Shown in pieces: positions 10,646 through 20,929 of a stretch of 64,000 nucleotides of DNA. The notes under the pieces are model-generated. The model saw only the letters and a list, made by a program, of their open reading frames with translations. It made no database searches and was not told the DNA's origin. The stretch spans positions 4,689,300-4,753,299 of the forward strand of contig NZ_CP048812.1 of assembly GCF_010977575.1 (NCBI RefSeq), read 5' to 3'. How positions within the stretch are numbered: the first letter of the stretch is position 1; every line of letters starts with the position of its first letter. Origin of the DNA: Halomonas socia (GTDB lineage Bacteria > Pseudomonadota > Gammaproteobacteria > Pseudomonadales > Halomonadaceae). A program made the translations under genes and the position numbers.

Positions 10646-12159
10646 ACCACAACCTCTTCGCGACCTTTGCCGAGCGCATGCAGGCCCGCGACGGCGCCGA
10701 CTTCATCACCACCCGCGACGGGCGACGCTATTCCTACGCCGACGCCCTCGCCGAGAGCGCCCGGCTGGCCGGCGCGCTGGTGGAGCTCGGTGTGCAGCAG
10801 GGCGACCGGGTCGCGGTGCAGGTCGACAAGAGCCCCGAGGCGATCCTGCTTTACCTCGCCTGCCTGCGCAGCGGCGCGGTCTATTTGCCGCTCAACACCG
10901 GCTACACCGGCGAGGAGATTCGCTACTTCCTCCGCGATGCCGAGCCGGCGCTGTTCGTCTGCCGACCTGCGGATGTCGCTCAAGCCCGCCAGCTTGCCGA
11001 CGACGCCGGCTGCCCCGCCGTGGAAACGCTGGGCAGCGCCGCCGACGGCAGCTTGCTGGAGAGGGCCGCGGCGGCCACGCCCCGCGAGGATATTGCCGAA
11101 CTCGGCGAGCGCGACCTGGCGGCAATCCTCTACACCTCGGGCACCACCGGGCGCTCCAAGGGCGCCATGCTCACCCATCGCAACCTCGGCTCCAACGCCG
11201 AGACGCTGGTCGACGCCTGGCACTTCAGCGCCGCGGACCGGCTGATCCACGCCCTGCCGATTTTCCACACCCACGGCCTGTTCGTGGCCTGCAACGTCAC
11301 CCTGATGGCAGGCGCCAGCATGCTGTTTCTGCCCAGGTTCGACGCCGATGTGATCGTCGAGGAGTTGCCCCATGGCACGGTGATGATGGGCGTGCCGACC
11401 TTCTATACCCGCCTGGTGGCAGACCCGCGCCTGACGCCTGAGCTGACCGCCAACATGCGCCTGTTCGTCTCCGGCTCGGCGCCGCTCACCGCCGAGACCC
11501 ACCAGGCCTTCGAGGCCAGGACCGGCCACGCCATCCTCGAGCGCTACGGCATGACCGAGACCAACATGAATATCTCCAATCCCTATCACGGCGAGCGTCG
11601 CGCCGGCACGGTGGGCATGCCGCTGCCCGGCGTGGAGATGCGCATCACCGACCGCGAGAGCGGCGCCGAGGTGCCTCAGGGCGAGATCGGCATGCTGCAG
11701 ATCCGCGGCCCCAACGTCTTTATCGGCTACTGGCGGATGCCCGAGAAGACCCGCGAGGAGCTGCTGGAGGATGGCTTCTTCATCACCGGCGACCTGGCCA
11801 TGCGCGACGACCGGGGCTACGTACATATCGTCGGCCGCGACAAGGACCTGGTGATCTCCGGCGGCTACAACGTCTACCCCAAGGAGGTCGAGCAGTTGAT
11901 CGACGAACTCGATGGGGTACAGGAGTCTGCGGTAATCGGCCTACCCCATCCGGACTTCGGCGAGGGCGTCACCGCCGTGGTGGTGTGCCAGGCGGACGCG
12001 CCGATCGACGAAGCCGGAGTGCTCAGCCACCTGGATGGCCGCTTGGCCAAGTACAAGCGGCCCAAGCGGGTGTTCTTCGTCGACGCCCTGCCGCGCAACA
12101 CCATGGGCAAGGTACAGAAGAACCAGCTGCGCCAGCAGTTCGCCGACGCCTACCGCTGA
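10642..12159 (+). CDS. matB: Malonyl-CoA synthetase
   Basis: 505 residues, class I adenylate-forming enzyme. The P-loop-like ATP motif LYTSGTTGRSKGAML, the adenine motif RYGMTETNM, the hinge GRDKDLVISGGYNVYPKEVE and the C-terminal catalytic lysine in NTMGKVQKNQLR are all present. It activates malonate to malonyl-CoA with ATP, and the decarboxylase encoded just upstream then makes acetyl-CoA. The alternative, another short dicarboxylate or acyl substrate, is unlikely given that partner. It is the last gene of the operon. Confidence 0.93.
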   Translation: MNHNLFATFAERMQARDGADFITTRDGRRYSYADALAESARLAGALVELGVQQGDRVAVQVDKSPEAILLYLACLRSGAVYLPLNTGYTGEEIRYFLRDAEPALFVCRPADVAQARQLADDAGCPAVETLGSAADGSLLERAAAATPREDIAELGERDLAAILYTSGTTGRSKGAMLTHRNLGSNAETLVDAWHFSAADRLIHALPIFHTHGLFVACNVTLMAGASMLFLPRFDADVIVEELPHGTVMMGVPTFYTRLVADPRLTPELTANMRLFVSGSAPLTAETHQAFEARTGHAILERYGMTETNMNISNPYHGERRAGTVGMPLPGVEMRITDRESGAEVPQGEIGMLQIRGPNVFIGYWRMPEKTREELLEDGFFITGDLAMRDDRGYVHIVGRDKDLVISGGYNVYPKEVEQLIDELDGVQESAVIGLPHPDFGEGVTAVVVCQADAPIDEAGVLSHLDGRLAKYKRPKRVFFVDALPRNTMGKVQKNQLRQQFADAYR

Positions 12160-12188
12160 GCGACGCTTGATTCCTCCCCACGAACGAC

Positions 12189-12217
12189 AGCGCCCCCGAT
12201 AATAAATCGGGGGCGCT
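12189..12217. terminator. Hairpin between convergent matB and outer-membrane protein gene
   Basis: A perfect 12-bp stem AGCGCCCCCGAT/ATCGGGGGCGCT with loop AATAA lies 29 bases after the matB stop and 23 bases beyond the end of the convergent gene. There is no T-run, but the stem is strong and well placed to separate the two transcripts. Confidence 0.65.
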
Positions 12218-12240
12218 GAGCCAAGGGGGACTACGTGGGT

Positions 12241-12744
12241 TTAGAAACGATAGCGCAGGCCGACGCTGGCAGCGTCGAAGGTGTAGTCCGACTTGTCGAG
12301 ATAACGCATGTAGTCGGCGCCCACCGAGAGGTTCTGGGCCACGTCGAATTCCGCCCCGGCGCCGTAGGAGAAGCCGCTCTCGCGATCGACGTCGAAGTCG
12401 ACCTCGGTGAAGCCGGCCAGGCCGTAGAGGCGAATCTCATCGGCCACCGGCAGGATACCCTTGGCATAGGCACCGACCAGGTACTCGAGCTCTACCGGGC
12501 CGTCGGAGCCACCGCCACCGAGATGACCTTCAACGCCGAAGTAGTCGTTGATCTGGGCACCGCCGCGCAGGCGCAAGCCCACGTCATCGCGACTGTCGCC
12601 CTGGTCGGGGTTGAGGTCCCAGAACATGGCGTCACCGCCGATATAGCCCTGCGGGTATAAGGACTGTGCCTGCTGGGCATGAGCCGCGCTGGCACCCACG
12701 GCGGCGATCATGGCGATAGCGCTTGCCGAAAGTAATCTCCTCAT
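12241..12744 (-). CDS. Small outer-membrane beta-barrel protein (OmpA/OmpW-like porin family)
   Basis: 167 residues from the ATG at 12744, preceded by AGGAGGTGTGTG. A signal peptide ends at GASAAHA|QQAQS (about residue 24). The mature part is short alternating strands, ends in the aromatic GLRYRF typical of barrel insertion, and contains YLVGAYAKGILPVADEIRLY and FSYGAGAEFDVAQNLSVGAD as in eight-stranded outer-membrane barrels. The specific role is unknown. It is a single gene with its own ribosome-binding site. Confidence 0.75.
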   Translation of the reverse strand: MRRLLSASAIAMIAAVGASAAHAQQAQSLYPQGYIGGDAMFWDLNPDQGDSRDDVGLRLRGGAQINDYFGVEGHLGGGGSDGPVELEYLVGAYAKGILPVADEIRLYGLAGFTEVDFDVDRESGFSYGAGAEFDVAQNLSVGADYMRYLDKSDYTFDAASVGLRYRF

Positions 12745-12856
12745 CACACACCTCCTGTTTAAAAACAGCGTTTCCTAACTCCTGTAAGTGTGGATCACTG
12801 TTCGACGAAAGACAAATGAGAGAACTTCATTTTCACCGTTCGTGCACTAAGGGGGC

Positions 12857-13780
12857 TCAAGCGCGGCGTGAGAGTCCGAGTACCACGATCCCCCCCAGCA
12901 CAATCGCCCCGCCCACCAGCTGCATCGGACCCAGCATCTGCCCCAGCACCAGGTAACCCAGCACCAGCGAGGCCACCGGCTCGATGTTCATCACCGGCGC
13001 GTTGCGCGCCATGTTCAGCCGCGGTAACGACACGAACAGGATCGAGAAACCGATGCCGTAGAGCAGTGCCAACGCCGTCAGGCCGCTCCAGCCACTGGCC
13101 GTGGCGGGCAGCGCAAGGCCGCCGGGCACCAGCCCGGCCACGCCGGCAACCAGCATGCTGAGCAGTACCACGCCCATGGTCAGGAAGGTCCGCAGGGTGT
13201 TACTGACCCGAGCCAGGCGCCGGTCGGTAATCCATAGTGCGCAGGAGAACACCGCCGCCGCGCCGATGCCGAAGGCTACGCCGCTGACCCAGTCGTCGCC
13301 CATCTGCGCCGGGTCGGCCAGCCAGGTGGGCACGTCGAGCACCACCACCAGGCCGATCAGGATGACCGTCATGATCAGGGTCGCGCGCAGCGTCGGGCGT
13401 GCACCGCCCAGTGCCCAGGTCAGCAGCGCCAGCAGGATCGGAAAGGTATTCATCAACAGCAGCGCTACCGCCACCGGCAGTCGTGCCACCGCCGAATAGA
13501 GAAACAGGCTCTGCAGGGTGATCAGCAGGCCGACGCCGAGTTGCCAGGGCCAACTGCCGGCGGGTAGGCGCAGCGGCGTGCGCTTGACCGCCAGCAGCGT
13601 GCCGAGTACCAGCAGTGCCAGGCTCGAGCGCGCCATGATCGCCAGCAGCAGGCCGGTGCCGTCGTCGAACGCCAGCCTTGCGGCCACGTGGTTAGCGGCA
13701 AACAGGCATGCCACACTGAGCAGCAGAACGATGGCCAGGTGGCGAGGCAGCAGGGCAGCGGTAGGGTCGGTTGCGGGCAT
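12857..13780 (-). CDS. EamA/DMT-family transporter
   Basis: 307 residues from the ATG at 13780 (a TTG four codons upstream is the only alternative). There are about ten hydrophobic segments in two EamA halves; the second half ends with PVASLVLGYLVLGQ and GGAIVLGGIVVL, the standard EamA signature. Members export small metabolites such as amino acids across the inner membrane. The substrate cannot be inferred, because the neighbours (barrel protein, ackA) give no clue. Confidence 0.85.
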   Translation of the reverse strand: MPATDPTAALLPRHLAIVLLLSVACLFAANHVAARLAFDDGTGLLLAIMARSSLALLVLGTLLAVKRTPLRLPAGSWPWQLGVGLLITLQSLFLYSAVARLPVAVALLLMNTFPILLALLTWALGGARPTLRATLIMTVILIGLVVVLDVPTWLADPAQMGDDWVSGVAFGIGAAAVFSCALWITDRRLARVSNTLRTFLTMGVVLLSMLVAGVAGLVPGGLALPATASGWSGLTALALLYGIGFSILFVSLPRLNMARNAPVMNIEPVASLVLGYLVLGQMLGPMQLVGGAIVLGGIVVLGLSRRA

Positions 13781-13896
13781 TCGGTCATCCAATCGATAGC
13801 AGGCTAATTCAATTGAGTATCAGAGCATAAATCCCGCAGCAAACCCAGCGCTGTAGAGCCGAGTTTGCTGCCACAGATTCAGCCATCAGCGCAAAA

Positions 13897-13905
13897 TGTT
13901 ATACT
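13897..13905 (+). promoter_or_regulatory. Extended -10 promoter candidate for ackA-pta
   Basis: TGTTATACT matches the extended -10 pattern TGnTATAAT in one-base-off form, 41 bases before the ackA ATG. No clear -35 box is visible at the right distance. Confidence 0.35.
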
Positions 13906-13945
13906 AAGGTCTAATCACTTCGTTCGATACGCTACAGGTCGCGCC

Positions 13946-15121
13946 ATGCAAGCCCCCGTTCTGGTCATCAACTGCGGTTCCTCCTCCATCAAGTACGCGC
14001 TGATTCCCGCCGACGATGCGCCACGCCTGGAGGGCATCGCCGAGCGGCTGGGCAGCCAGGAGGCTCGTCTCAAGGCCAAGGACGCCCAGGGCGAGGCGCA
14101 CGAGGTGGCGCTGCCGGGCGCCGACCACGCCGCCGCCCTGGCGGCGATCTTCGCCCGCCTCGATGGCCACACCCCGGTGGCCGTTGGCCATCGCATCGTC
14201 CACGGCGGCGAGCACTTTACCCACGCCTCACTGCTCGACGACAAGGTACTCGACGCCGTCGAGCAGACCTCGGCGCTGGCCCCGCTACACAACCCGGCCA
14301 ACCTGGCCGGTATCACGGCGGCCCGGGAACTCTACCCCGAGCTGCCCCAGGTCGGCGTCTTCGACACCGCCTTTCACCAGAGCCTGCCGGCCCACGCCTA
14401 CCGCTACGCGCTGCCGGCGTCGCTGTACCGCGACCACGGCATCCGCCGCTACGGCTTTCACGGCACCAGCCATGCCTTCGTCAGCCAGCGCGCCGACGCC
14501 CTGGCAGGCGGCAACGACCACGGCTGGCTGACCGCCCACCTCGGCAACGGCTGTTCCACCTGCGCGGTATGGCAGGGCCAGAGCCGCGACACCAGCATGG
14601 GCCTGACGCCGCTGGAGGGCCTGGTGATGGGCACCCGAAGCGGCGATGTCGACCCCGGACTGCACGCTCACCTGCATCGCCAGCTGGGCTGGTCGCTGGA
14701 CGAGATCGACGCCATGCTCAATCAGCGCAGCGGCCTCAAGGGGCTGTCGGAGCTGACCAACGACATGCGCGAGCTGGAGGCCGCCGCCGAACGCGGCCAC
14801 CCCGGCGCCAGCCTGGCGCTGGAGGTGTTCTGCTACCGCATCGCCAAGTCGCTGGCGGCGCTCTCCTGCGCGCTGCCGACGCTGAGCGGGCTGATCTTCA
14901 CCGGCGGCATCGGCGAGAATTCGCCCCGCGTGCGCGCCAGGGTGATCGTCGCCCTGCCCCACTTCGGCCTGGACCTGGATGACGCCGCCAACCAGGCCAT
15001 CCTGCGCGGCCGTGAAGGCCGTATCGACACGGGCGACGGCCCCCAGCTGTGGGTGATCCCCACTGACGAGGAGGGCCAGATCGCCCACGAGACCCGCGAA
15101 CTGCTGGAGCGCCAGGCATGA
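13946..15121 (+). CDS. ackA: Acetate kinase
   Basis: 391 residues from the ATG at 13946. The ASKHA-fold markers are [16 protein letters not shown] at the N-terminus, [47 protein letters not shown] and the nucleotide-binding FTGGIGENS near residue 320. The enzyme interconverts acetyl phosphate plus ADP and acetate plus ATP. It overlaps pta by 4 bases, so the pair forms the classic acetate/acetyl-CoA switch. The pair may also handle acetyl units from malonate and deoxyribose use encoded nearby. Confidence 0.97.
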   Translation: MQAPVLVINCGSSSIKYALIPADDAPRLEGIAERLGSQEARLKAKDAQGEAHEVALPGADHAAALAAIFARLDGHTPVAVGHRIVHGGEHFTHASLLDDKVLDAVEQTSALAPLHNPANLAGITAARELYPELPQVGVFDTAFHQSLPAHAYRYALPASLYRDHGIRRYGFHGTSHAFVSQRADALAGGNDHGWLTAHLGNGCSTCAVWQGQSRDTSMGLTPLEGLVMGTRSGDVDPGLHAHLHRQLGWSLDEIDAMLNQRSGLKGLSELTNDMRELEAAAERGHPGASLALEVFCYRIAKSLAALSCALPTLSGLIFTGGIGENSPRVRARVIVALPHFGLDLDDAANQAILRGREGRIDTGDGPQLWVIPTDEEGQIAHETRELLERQA

Positions 15122-17289
15122 CGCCGCTTCCCGACAACCGTCAGGTCCAGACCCTGCTGATGGTGCCCACCTCGGTGGGTGCCGGCCTCACCTCGGCCTG
15201 CCTGGGGCTGATCCAGGCGCTGGACTTCATCGGCATGAAGGCCGGCTTTCTCAAGCCGTTCATGCAGCGCGAACTCAACGGCAGCGGCCCCGACCGCTCC
15301 AGCGCCCTGGTAGCCCGCGCCCTGGGGCGCACTCCGCCGGAGCCGATCCCCCAGGAGCGCCTCGAACGCCTGCTGCGCGAGGACCAGCTCGACGAGCTGC
15401 TGGAGTCGGTGATCGAACTGCATCAGCAGGCCGCCAGTGCAGCCGATGCCACCCAGGACATCGTGGTGGTCGAAGGCCTGGTGCCCAGCGAGCACAGCAC
15501 CTACGCCAACCAGCTCAACGCCCAGCTGGCCCATGCCCTCAACGCACGCATCATCTTCGTCGGCAGCGGCGACCCGGCCGCGCCCCGCGAGCTGGCCGAG
15601 CAGCTCGACATGCACTCACGCAGCTTCGGCGGGGTCAGCTCGACGCGTACCATGGGCTGCATCCTGATGCGCATGAAGGGCCTGCCCGCGCCGCCGGTCA
15701 GCGAGCAGCCGATCGCCCCGGGTGCCGCCAACGTGACCCTCGACGCCGGCCTGCTCGAGGAGCTGCGCCGCCACTCGCCGGCGCTGGCCACCGACCGCTT
15801 CCACCTGATCGGCGTGGTGCCCTTCAGCGACACCCTCAGCGTGCCGCGCACCAAGGATGTCGCCGAGGCGCTCGGCGCGCGCTGGCTCAACGAGGGCGAG
15901 GCCGCCAGCCGGCGGGTGCTGAGCACCAGCCTGTGCGGGCGCAGCGCCGCCCATGCGCTCAATGCATTCAAGCCCGGCAGCCTGATCGTCACCTCCGGCG
16001 ACCGTGACGATATCGTGCTCGCCGCGGCGCTGATGACCATGAACGGCACGCCGCTGGCCGGGGTGATGCTGACCAACGGCTACCTGCCCAACGACGACAT
16101 GATCGACGCCTGCCGTCCGGCGCTGAAGACCGGACTGCCGGTGCTGGCGGTGGATACCGACAGCTTCACCACGGTGCAGAACCTGACCCAGATGAGCAGC
16201 GAGATCCCCGCCGACGACCTGGAGCGCGCCGAGCAGGTGGCCCACTTCGTCGCCGCGCATATCGACCTGCAGTGGCTCAAGGATCACCTCAGCCGCGGCT
16301 ATGTCCGGCGCCTGTCGCCCTCGGCGTTTCGCCACCAACTGGTCAAGAAGGCCCAGCAGGCGCACAAGCGCATCGTGTTGCCGGAGGGCAGCGAGCCGCG
16401 CACCGTGGAGGCCGCCGCGCTCTGCCAGCGCCGCGGCATCGCCGACTGCGTGCTGCTGGCCAAGCGCGAGGAAGTCGAGAGCGTGGCACGCAGCCGCGGC
16501 ATCGTGCTACCCGAGGGCCTCGAGATCATCGACCCGGAAAGTATCTACCAGGACTACGTCGCCGACATGGTCGAGCGCCGCCGCGGCAAGATCAACGAGC
16601 CGATGGCCGAGGCCCAGCTGCAGGACAGCGTGGTGCTGGGCACCATGATGCTGCATCGCGGCGAGGTCGACGGCCTGGTCTCGGGAGCGGTGCATACCAC
16701 CGCCAACACCGTGCGGCCGGCCTTCCAACTGATCAAGACCGCCCCGGACTACCGCCTGGTATCGTCGATCTTCTTCATGCTGCTGCCCGAGCAGGTGGTG
16801 GTCTACGGCGACTGCGCGGTCAACCCCGACCCCGACGCCGAGGCGCTGGCCGAGATCGCCATCCAGAGCGCGTGCTCGGCCAAGGCCTTCGGTATCGAGC
16901 CCAAGGTAGCGATGATCAGCTACTCCACCGGTGAGTCGGGCAGCGGCAGCGACGTCGACAAGGTCCGCGAAGCGACCCGCATCGCCCGCCAGCGCGCCCC
17001 GGAACTGGTGATCGACGGCCCGCTACAGTACGACGCCGCGGCGATCGAGAGCGTCGGCAAGCAGAAGGCACCCGACTCGCCGGTGGCCGGCCAGGCCACG
17101 GTATTCGTGTTCCCCGACCTCAACACCGGCAACACCACCTACAAGGCGGTGCAGCGCAGTGCCAAGGTGGTCAGCGTGGGGCCGATGCTGCAGGGCCTCA
17201 ACAAGCCGGTCAACGACCTCTCGCGGGGCGCCCTGGTCGACGACATCGTCTACACCATCGCGCTGACCGCGATCCAGGCGGCGCAGTAG
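15118..17289 (+). CDS. pta: Phosphate acetyltransferase (long form)
   Basis: 723 residues, the long E. coli-type enzyme. An N-terminal P-loop/DRTGG regulatory portion starts with [21 protein letters not shown], and the C-terminal PTA_PTB catalytic domain (about residues 400-720) contains [27 protein letters not shown] and [18 protein letters not shown]. It exchanges acetyl-CoA plus phosphate for acetyl phosphate plus CoA. Translation is coupled to ackA by the ATGA overlap. Confidence 0.97.
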   Translation: MTPLPDNRQVQTLLMVPTSVGAGLTSACLGLIQALDFIGMKAGFLKPFMQRELNGSGPDRSSALVARALGRTPPEPIPQERLERLLREDQLDELLESVIELHQQAASAADATQDIVVVEGLVPSEHSTYANQLNAQLAHALNARIIFVGSGDPAAPRELAEQLDMHSRSFGGVSSTRTMGCILMRMKGLPAPPVSEQPIAPGAANVTLDAGLLEELRRHSPALATDRFHLIGVVPFSDTLSVPRTKDVAEALGARWLNEGEAASRRVLSTSLCGRSAAHALNAFKPGSLIVTSGDRDDIVLAAALMTMNGTPLAGVMLTNGYLPNDDMIDACRPALKTGLPVLAVDTDSFTTVQNLTQMSSEIPADDLERAEQVAHFVAAHIDLQWLKDHLSRGYVRRLSPSAFRHQLVKKAQQAHKRIVLPEGSEPRTVEAAALCQRRGIADCVLLAKREEVESVARSRGIVLPEGLEIIDPESIYQDYVADMVERRRGKINEPMAEAQLQDSVVLGTMMLHRGEVDGLVSGAVHTTANTVRPAFQLIKTAPDYRLVSSIFFMLLPEQVVVYGDCAVNPDPDAEALAEIAIQSACSAKAFGIEPKVAMISYSTGESGSGSDVDKVREATRIARQRAPELVIDGPLQYDAAAIESVGKQKAPDSPVAGQATVFVFPDLNTGNTTYKAVQRSAKVVSVGPMLQGLNKPVNDLSRGALVDDIVYTIALTAIQAAQ

Positions 17290-17398
17290 ATTTTGCTGCT
17301 GATGCGGCTCATCACGACAGCATCCACCTGGCTCCCCGGGCGCGATGCCCTTAGGCTAGAGCTATTCATCACGCCACGCTGACACCAAGAGGCTGACC

Positions 17399-18520
17399 AT
17401 GCCCGGACTACTGCCCGACGTCGACCCCGACGGCCTGCTCGAATACTCGGTGGTCTACACCGACCGCTCGCTGAATCACATGTCCCAAGCCTTCCAGGGC
17501 GTGATGAACGACATATCCACGACCCTCAAACGCGTCTACGGTGCCGCAGGGGTGGCCATCGTGCCGGGCAGCGGCACCTTCGGCATGGAAGCCGTGGCGC
17601 GCCAGTTTGCCGCCGGCAACAAGACCCTGACGATCCGCAACGGCTGGTTCAGCTACCGCTGGACGCAGATCCTCGAGATGGGCGACCTGCCGGCCAGCGC
17701 CACGGTACTCAAGGCACGCCGCCAGGGCGAAGGTGCCCAGGCGCCGTTCGCGCCGGTACCCATCGACGAGGCCGTCGCCACCATCGCGGCCGAGCGCCCC
17801 GATCTGGTCTTCGCACCGCATGTCGAAACCGCGTCCGGCATGCTGCTGCCCGACGCCTATATTCGCCGCCTGGCCGACGCCGTGCACGCCGTGGGCGGCA
17901 TGCTGGTACTCGACTGCATCGCCTCGGGCACGCTGTGGGTGGACATGCAGGAGACCGGCGTCGACGTGCTGATCAGCGCACCGCAGAAGGGCTGGAGCGG
18001 CTCACCGGGCTGCGCCATGGTGATGATGTCGCCGCTCGCCCTGGAGCGCCTGGCGACCACCACCAGCTCGAGCTTCGCCGCCGACCTGCGCAAGTGGTAC
18101 GAGATCATGCAGGCCTATGAGAACGGTGGCCACGCCTACCACGCCACCATGCCCACCGACGGCCTGCGCCGGCTGCGCGACATCATGGCCGAGACCGAAG
18201 CCTACGGCTTCGACAAGGTGCGCGACGAACAGCTCGAGCTGGGCGAGCGAGTGCGCGGGCTGCTCACCGCCCACGGCTTCCAGAGCGTCGCCGCGCCAGG
18301 CTTCGAGGCGCCCGGCGTGGTGGTCAGCTACTGCGATGATGCCGGCATCGCCGCCAAGTTCGCCGCCGCCGGCCTACAGGTCGCCGGCGGCGTGCCGCTG
18401 ATGTGCGATGAGGGCGACGACTTCCGCACCTTCCGCATCGGCCTGTTCGGCCTCGACAAGCTGCACCACGTCGAGCGCAGCGTGGCCGCCCTCGAGTCGG
18501 TGCTGTCTCGCCTTAACTGA
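17399..18520 (+). CDS. Class V PLP-dependent aminotransferase
   Basis: 373 residues of fold-type I PLP enzyme. GSGTFGMEAVARQF forms the phosphate cup, LVLDCIASGTLWVDM carries the PLP-ring aspartate, and SAPQKGWSGSPGCAMVMM contains the Schiff-base lysine. It resembles alanine/serine-glyoxylate aminotransferases. The exact amino donor and acceptor are not clear, and a desulfurase role is unlikely without the cysteine loop. It is a stand-alone gene convergent with the CBS-BON gene. Confidence 0.85.
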   Translation: MPGLLPDVDPDGLLEYSVVYTDRSLNHMSQAFQGVMNDISTTLKRVYGAAGVAIVPGSGTFGMEAVARQFAAGNKTLTIRNGWFSYRWTQILEMGDLPASATVLKARRQGEGAQAPFAPVPIDEAVATIAAERPDLVFAPHVETASGMLLPDAYIRRLADAVHAVGGMLVLDCIASGTLWVDMQETGVDVLISAPQKGWSGSPGCAMVMMSPLALERLATTTSSSFAADLRKWYEIMQAYENGGHAYHATMPTDGLRRLRDIMAETEAYGFDKVRDEQLELGERVRGLLTAHGFQSVAAPGFEAPGVVVSYCDDAGIAAKFAAAGLQVAGGVPLMCDEGDDFRTFRIGLFGLDKLHHVERSVAALESVLSRLN

Positions 18521-18553
18521 CAATCCCGTGCGGCGCCATCAAGGCACCGCGCC

Positions 18554-19252
18554 TCAGGTACCGCTGAGCCCGCCGCGCGGCATGAAGCCGAGGTGATTCT
18601 CGACCCGGGTCACGCCACTGACGTTCTCGGCGGCCACCTGCACCGCCAGCCTCTCCTGCTTGCTCTCCACCAGCCCCCACAGCTGCACCTCGCCGCCGCT
18701 GACCATCACGTTGAGGCGGTCGGCCATCACATCGGTATGCTCCTTGAGCTCCTTGATGATCGCGGCGCGGATCTCGCGGTCATCGCTGCTCGGCGCCTGG
18801 GCCTTGCTGACCCCGGCCAGGGCCAGGCCGCGCAGCAGGTTGGCACGGCTGACGATCCCCACCAGCCGCCCATCGCGAACCACCGGCACGCGCTTGATGC
18901 GATGCTTTTCGAGCAGCTTGGCCACTTCGTCGAGGGGCATCTCCTCATCGATGGTGATCGGGTTGGGGGTCATGACCTCGCCGGCCTTGCGGCCGTGGGA
19001 CTTGACGTACTCGCCGGCGCTCTGGGTGCCGGAGAACAGATTGGCCAGCCACCACGAGCTACGCCGCTCGGTGCCGGTCTCGACCCGATGCATCAGGTCG
19101 CCCTCACTGACGATGCCCAGCACCTGATCCTCGGCGCCGACCACCGGCACTGCACTGATATGATGCTCGAGTAGCAGACCGGCGATTTCACGCACCTCGG
19201 TATCCACCGAGACGCTGATCACATCGTGGGTCATGACATCGAAGGCTTGCAT
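18554..19252 (-). CDS. CBS-domain pair plus BON-domain protein
   Basis: 232 residues from the ATG at 19252, with AGGAGGG just upstream; the frame stays open further but lacks a signal. Two CBS repeats are seen: MQAFDVMTHDVISVSVDTEV to about residue 60, and VMTPNPITIDEEMPLDEVAK through KRVPVVRDGRLVGIVSRANLL. A BON domain follows (LNVMVSGGEVQLWGLVES and GVTRVENHL). CBS pairs usually sense adenine nucleotides and BON domains associate with membranes or lipids. The partner is unknown. Confidence 0.9.
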   Translation of the reverse strand: MQAFDVMTHDVISVSVDTEVREIAGLLLEHHISAVPVVGAEDQVLGIVSEGDLMHRVETGTERRSSWWLANLFSGTQSAGEYVKSHGRKAGEVMTPNPITIDEEMPLDEVAKLLEKHRIKRVPVVRDGRLVGIVSRANLLRGLALAGVSKAQAPSSDDREIRAAIIKELKEHTDVMADRLNVMVSGGEVQLWGLVESKQERLAVQVAAENVSGVTRVENHLGFMPRGGLSGT

Positions 19253-19433
19253 GATGACACCCTCCTGAATGCGGCAACGAACGATCGTCGCCTGACCCCT
19301 TGAGCTTAGCAGCGAGGTCCTGCCAGCGACCTTGATCCACGACAAGCGAGGCACTCAACGCGCCTGGAAATTTCCTCTCGCCACCGCCATGGCCTAGAGT
19401 GGGAGGATCGCTCACTTGCCACGGGATGGATGC

Positions 19434-20036
19434 ATGAACGTCGAGGAACGCAAGACCGCCGCCACACCGAGTTCTCAGCGCCAGCAGCTTTCGCTATTCG
19501 CACGCAACTTCTTCAAGCATCCCAAGATGCTGGGATCGATCATTCCCAGCTCGCCGTTCCTGATTCGCCGCCTGCTCGAGCCCGTCGACTGGGAGCGTGC
19601 CCGGGTAATCGTCGAGTACGGCCCCGGCGTGGGCACCATCAGCCGCGAGATCCTGCGCCGCATGCATCCCGAAGCAATACTGGTGGCCATCGAGACCAAC
19701 GAGGAGTTCGTCGACTATCTGCGCACCGCCCTGCCCGACCCGCGCCTGCAGCTGGTGCCAGGATCAGCCGAAGACGTAGCGGCGATCCTCGCCGAGCGTG
19801 AGCTCTCCGCCGCCGACTACGTGGTGGCAGGTATCCCGTTCAGCACCATGCCGGACGGCCTGCGCCACGGCGTGCTAAGCGCTACCCGCGACACCCTCGC
19901 CGCCCACGGCGAGCTGCTGATCTACCAGTTCTCGCCCAAGGTGCTGCCCGACCTGGAACGCACCTACCAGCGGGTGCGGCGCGGCTTCGAGCCGCTCAAT
20001 ATCCCCCCCGCTCAGGTCTATTTCTGCCAGCCGTGA
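19434..20036 (+). CDS. Class I SAM-dependent methyltransferase, phospholipid N-methyltransferase (PmtA)-like
   Basis: 200 residues from the ATG at 19434. FARNFFKHPKMLGSIIPSSP is the recognisable N-terminus of PmtA/KsgA-like methyltransferases, VIVEYGPGVGTISREIL is the SAM-binding motif I, and DYVVAGIPFSTMP is the motif IV region. Known relatives methylate phosphatidylethanolamine or related lipids at the membrane. This one could instead act on another lipid. It is convergent with deoR (9 bases apart) and has no operon partner. Confidence 0.8.
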   Translation: MNVEERKTAATPSSQRQQLSLFARNFFKHPKMLGSIIPSSPFLIRRLLEPVDWERARVIVEYGPGVGTISREILRRMHPEAILVAIETNEEFVDYLRTALPDPRLQLVPGSAEDVAAILAERELSAADYVVAGIPFSTMPDGLRHGVLSATRDTLAAHGELLIYQFSPKVLPDLERTYQRVRRGFEPLNIPPAQVYFCQP

Positions 20037-20045
20037 GTCGCGCGA

Positions 20046-20819
20046 TCAGGCCACCATCACCCGCGGTGGTCGATTGGCCCCGCCGACCCGAGCATTCAGC
20101 GCCGGCGCCGCCTTGGCATCGGTGACCACCACGTCAAATGCCGCCAGCTGGGCGAAATAGGCCGGGCGTACCACGCCCAGCTTGCTGGCATCGACCACCA
20201 GGATGCGGTAGAGCGCGCTCTCCAGCGCGGCCTGCTTGGGCGCTACCTCGTGGAAGTGAAAGCAGCTCACGCCGCGCTCCAGGTCCACGCCGGCCGCCGA
20301 GATGAACGCCTTGTTGATCCCCAATCGCCTGACTGCGTCGTACATCTCGCCGCTGCCGAACGACTGCGAGCTGTGATGATAGAGCCCGCCCAGTAGCACC
20401 AGGCGCACATTGGGTAGCGTACCCACCGCATTGGCCACGTTGAGCGCATAGGTCACCACGGTCAACTCCTCGAACTCGCCGAGCATGCTCAGCAGTGGCA
20501 TCAGGGTAGTGCCGCAGTCGATGAACAGCGTATCGCCCTCGGCGATGAACGATGCTGCGCCCTGGCATAGCCGCTGCTTGGCCAGATAGTGGCTGCCGCG
20601 CTGTTCGTCGAGGTCGTAGACCGGCGCGAACTGCGGGTTGTCGGCCATCATCAGGTGGCCACCGAGAAAGGTCATGGCCCCGTCGCTGGCCGCCACGTCG
20701 CGGCGGATGGTCATTTCCGAGACGCCGCACAGCTTGGCCGCCTCGCTGAGATGGATGGTACCGCCGCCGGCCAGGGTTTCCTGTAGCCGGGCCAGACGCA
20801 TGGCGCTTCGGCCGTTCAT
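20046..20819 (-). CDS. deoR: DeoR-family repressor of nucleoside use
   Basis: 257 residues, ATG at 20819 preceded by GGAGGTGG. The N-terminal helix-turn-helix EAAKLCGVSEMTIRRDV is followed by a sugar-phosphate isomerase-like sensor domain with DCGTTLMPLL, VVTYALNVANAV and FISAAGVDL. It is divergent from the nucleoside channel/transporter and deo genes. The intergenic region carries sites nearly identical to the E. coli DeoR operator, so it almost certainly represses this regulon until deoxyribose-5-phosphate accumulates (the E. coli inducer). Confidence 0.92.
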   Translation of the reverse strand: MNGRSAMRLARLQETLAGGGTIHLSEAAKLCGVSEMTIRRDVAASDGAMTFLGGHLMMADNPQFAPVYDLDEQRGSHYLAKQRLCQGAASFIAEGDTLFIDCGTTLMPLLSMLGEFEELTVVTYALNVANAVGTLPNVRLVLLGGLYHHSSQSFGSGEMYDAVRRLGINKAFISAAGVDLERGVSCFHFHEVAPKQAALESALYRILVVDASKLGVVRPAYFAQLAAFDVVVTDAKAAPALNARVGGANRPPRVMVA

Positions 20820-20929
20820 CTAACCGCCACCTCCGATTGATCAGTCGTGTCACACCGCTCCATGCTGAGCCAGGTGCCAATGAATTTCCACTGCGGCCCG
20901 CCCCCAGACCACCCATAGCGTCTAACTAG

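Noticed and set aside
12755..12768. Palindromic CTGTTTAAAAACAG just upstream of the barrel-protein ribosome-binding site
   Set aside because: The short AT-rich symmetry could be chance; no link to a known regulator could be made.
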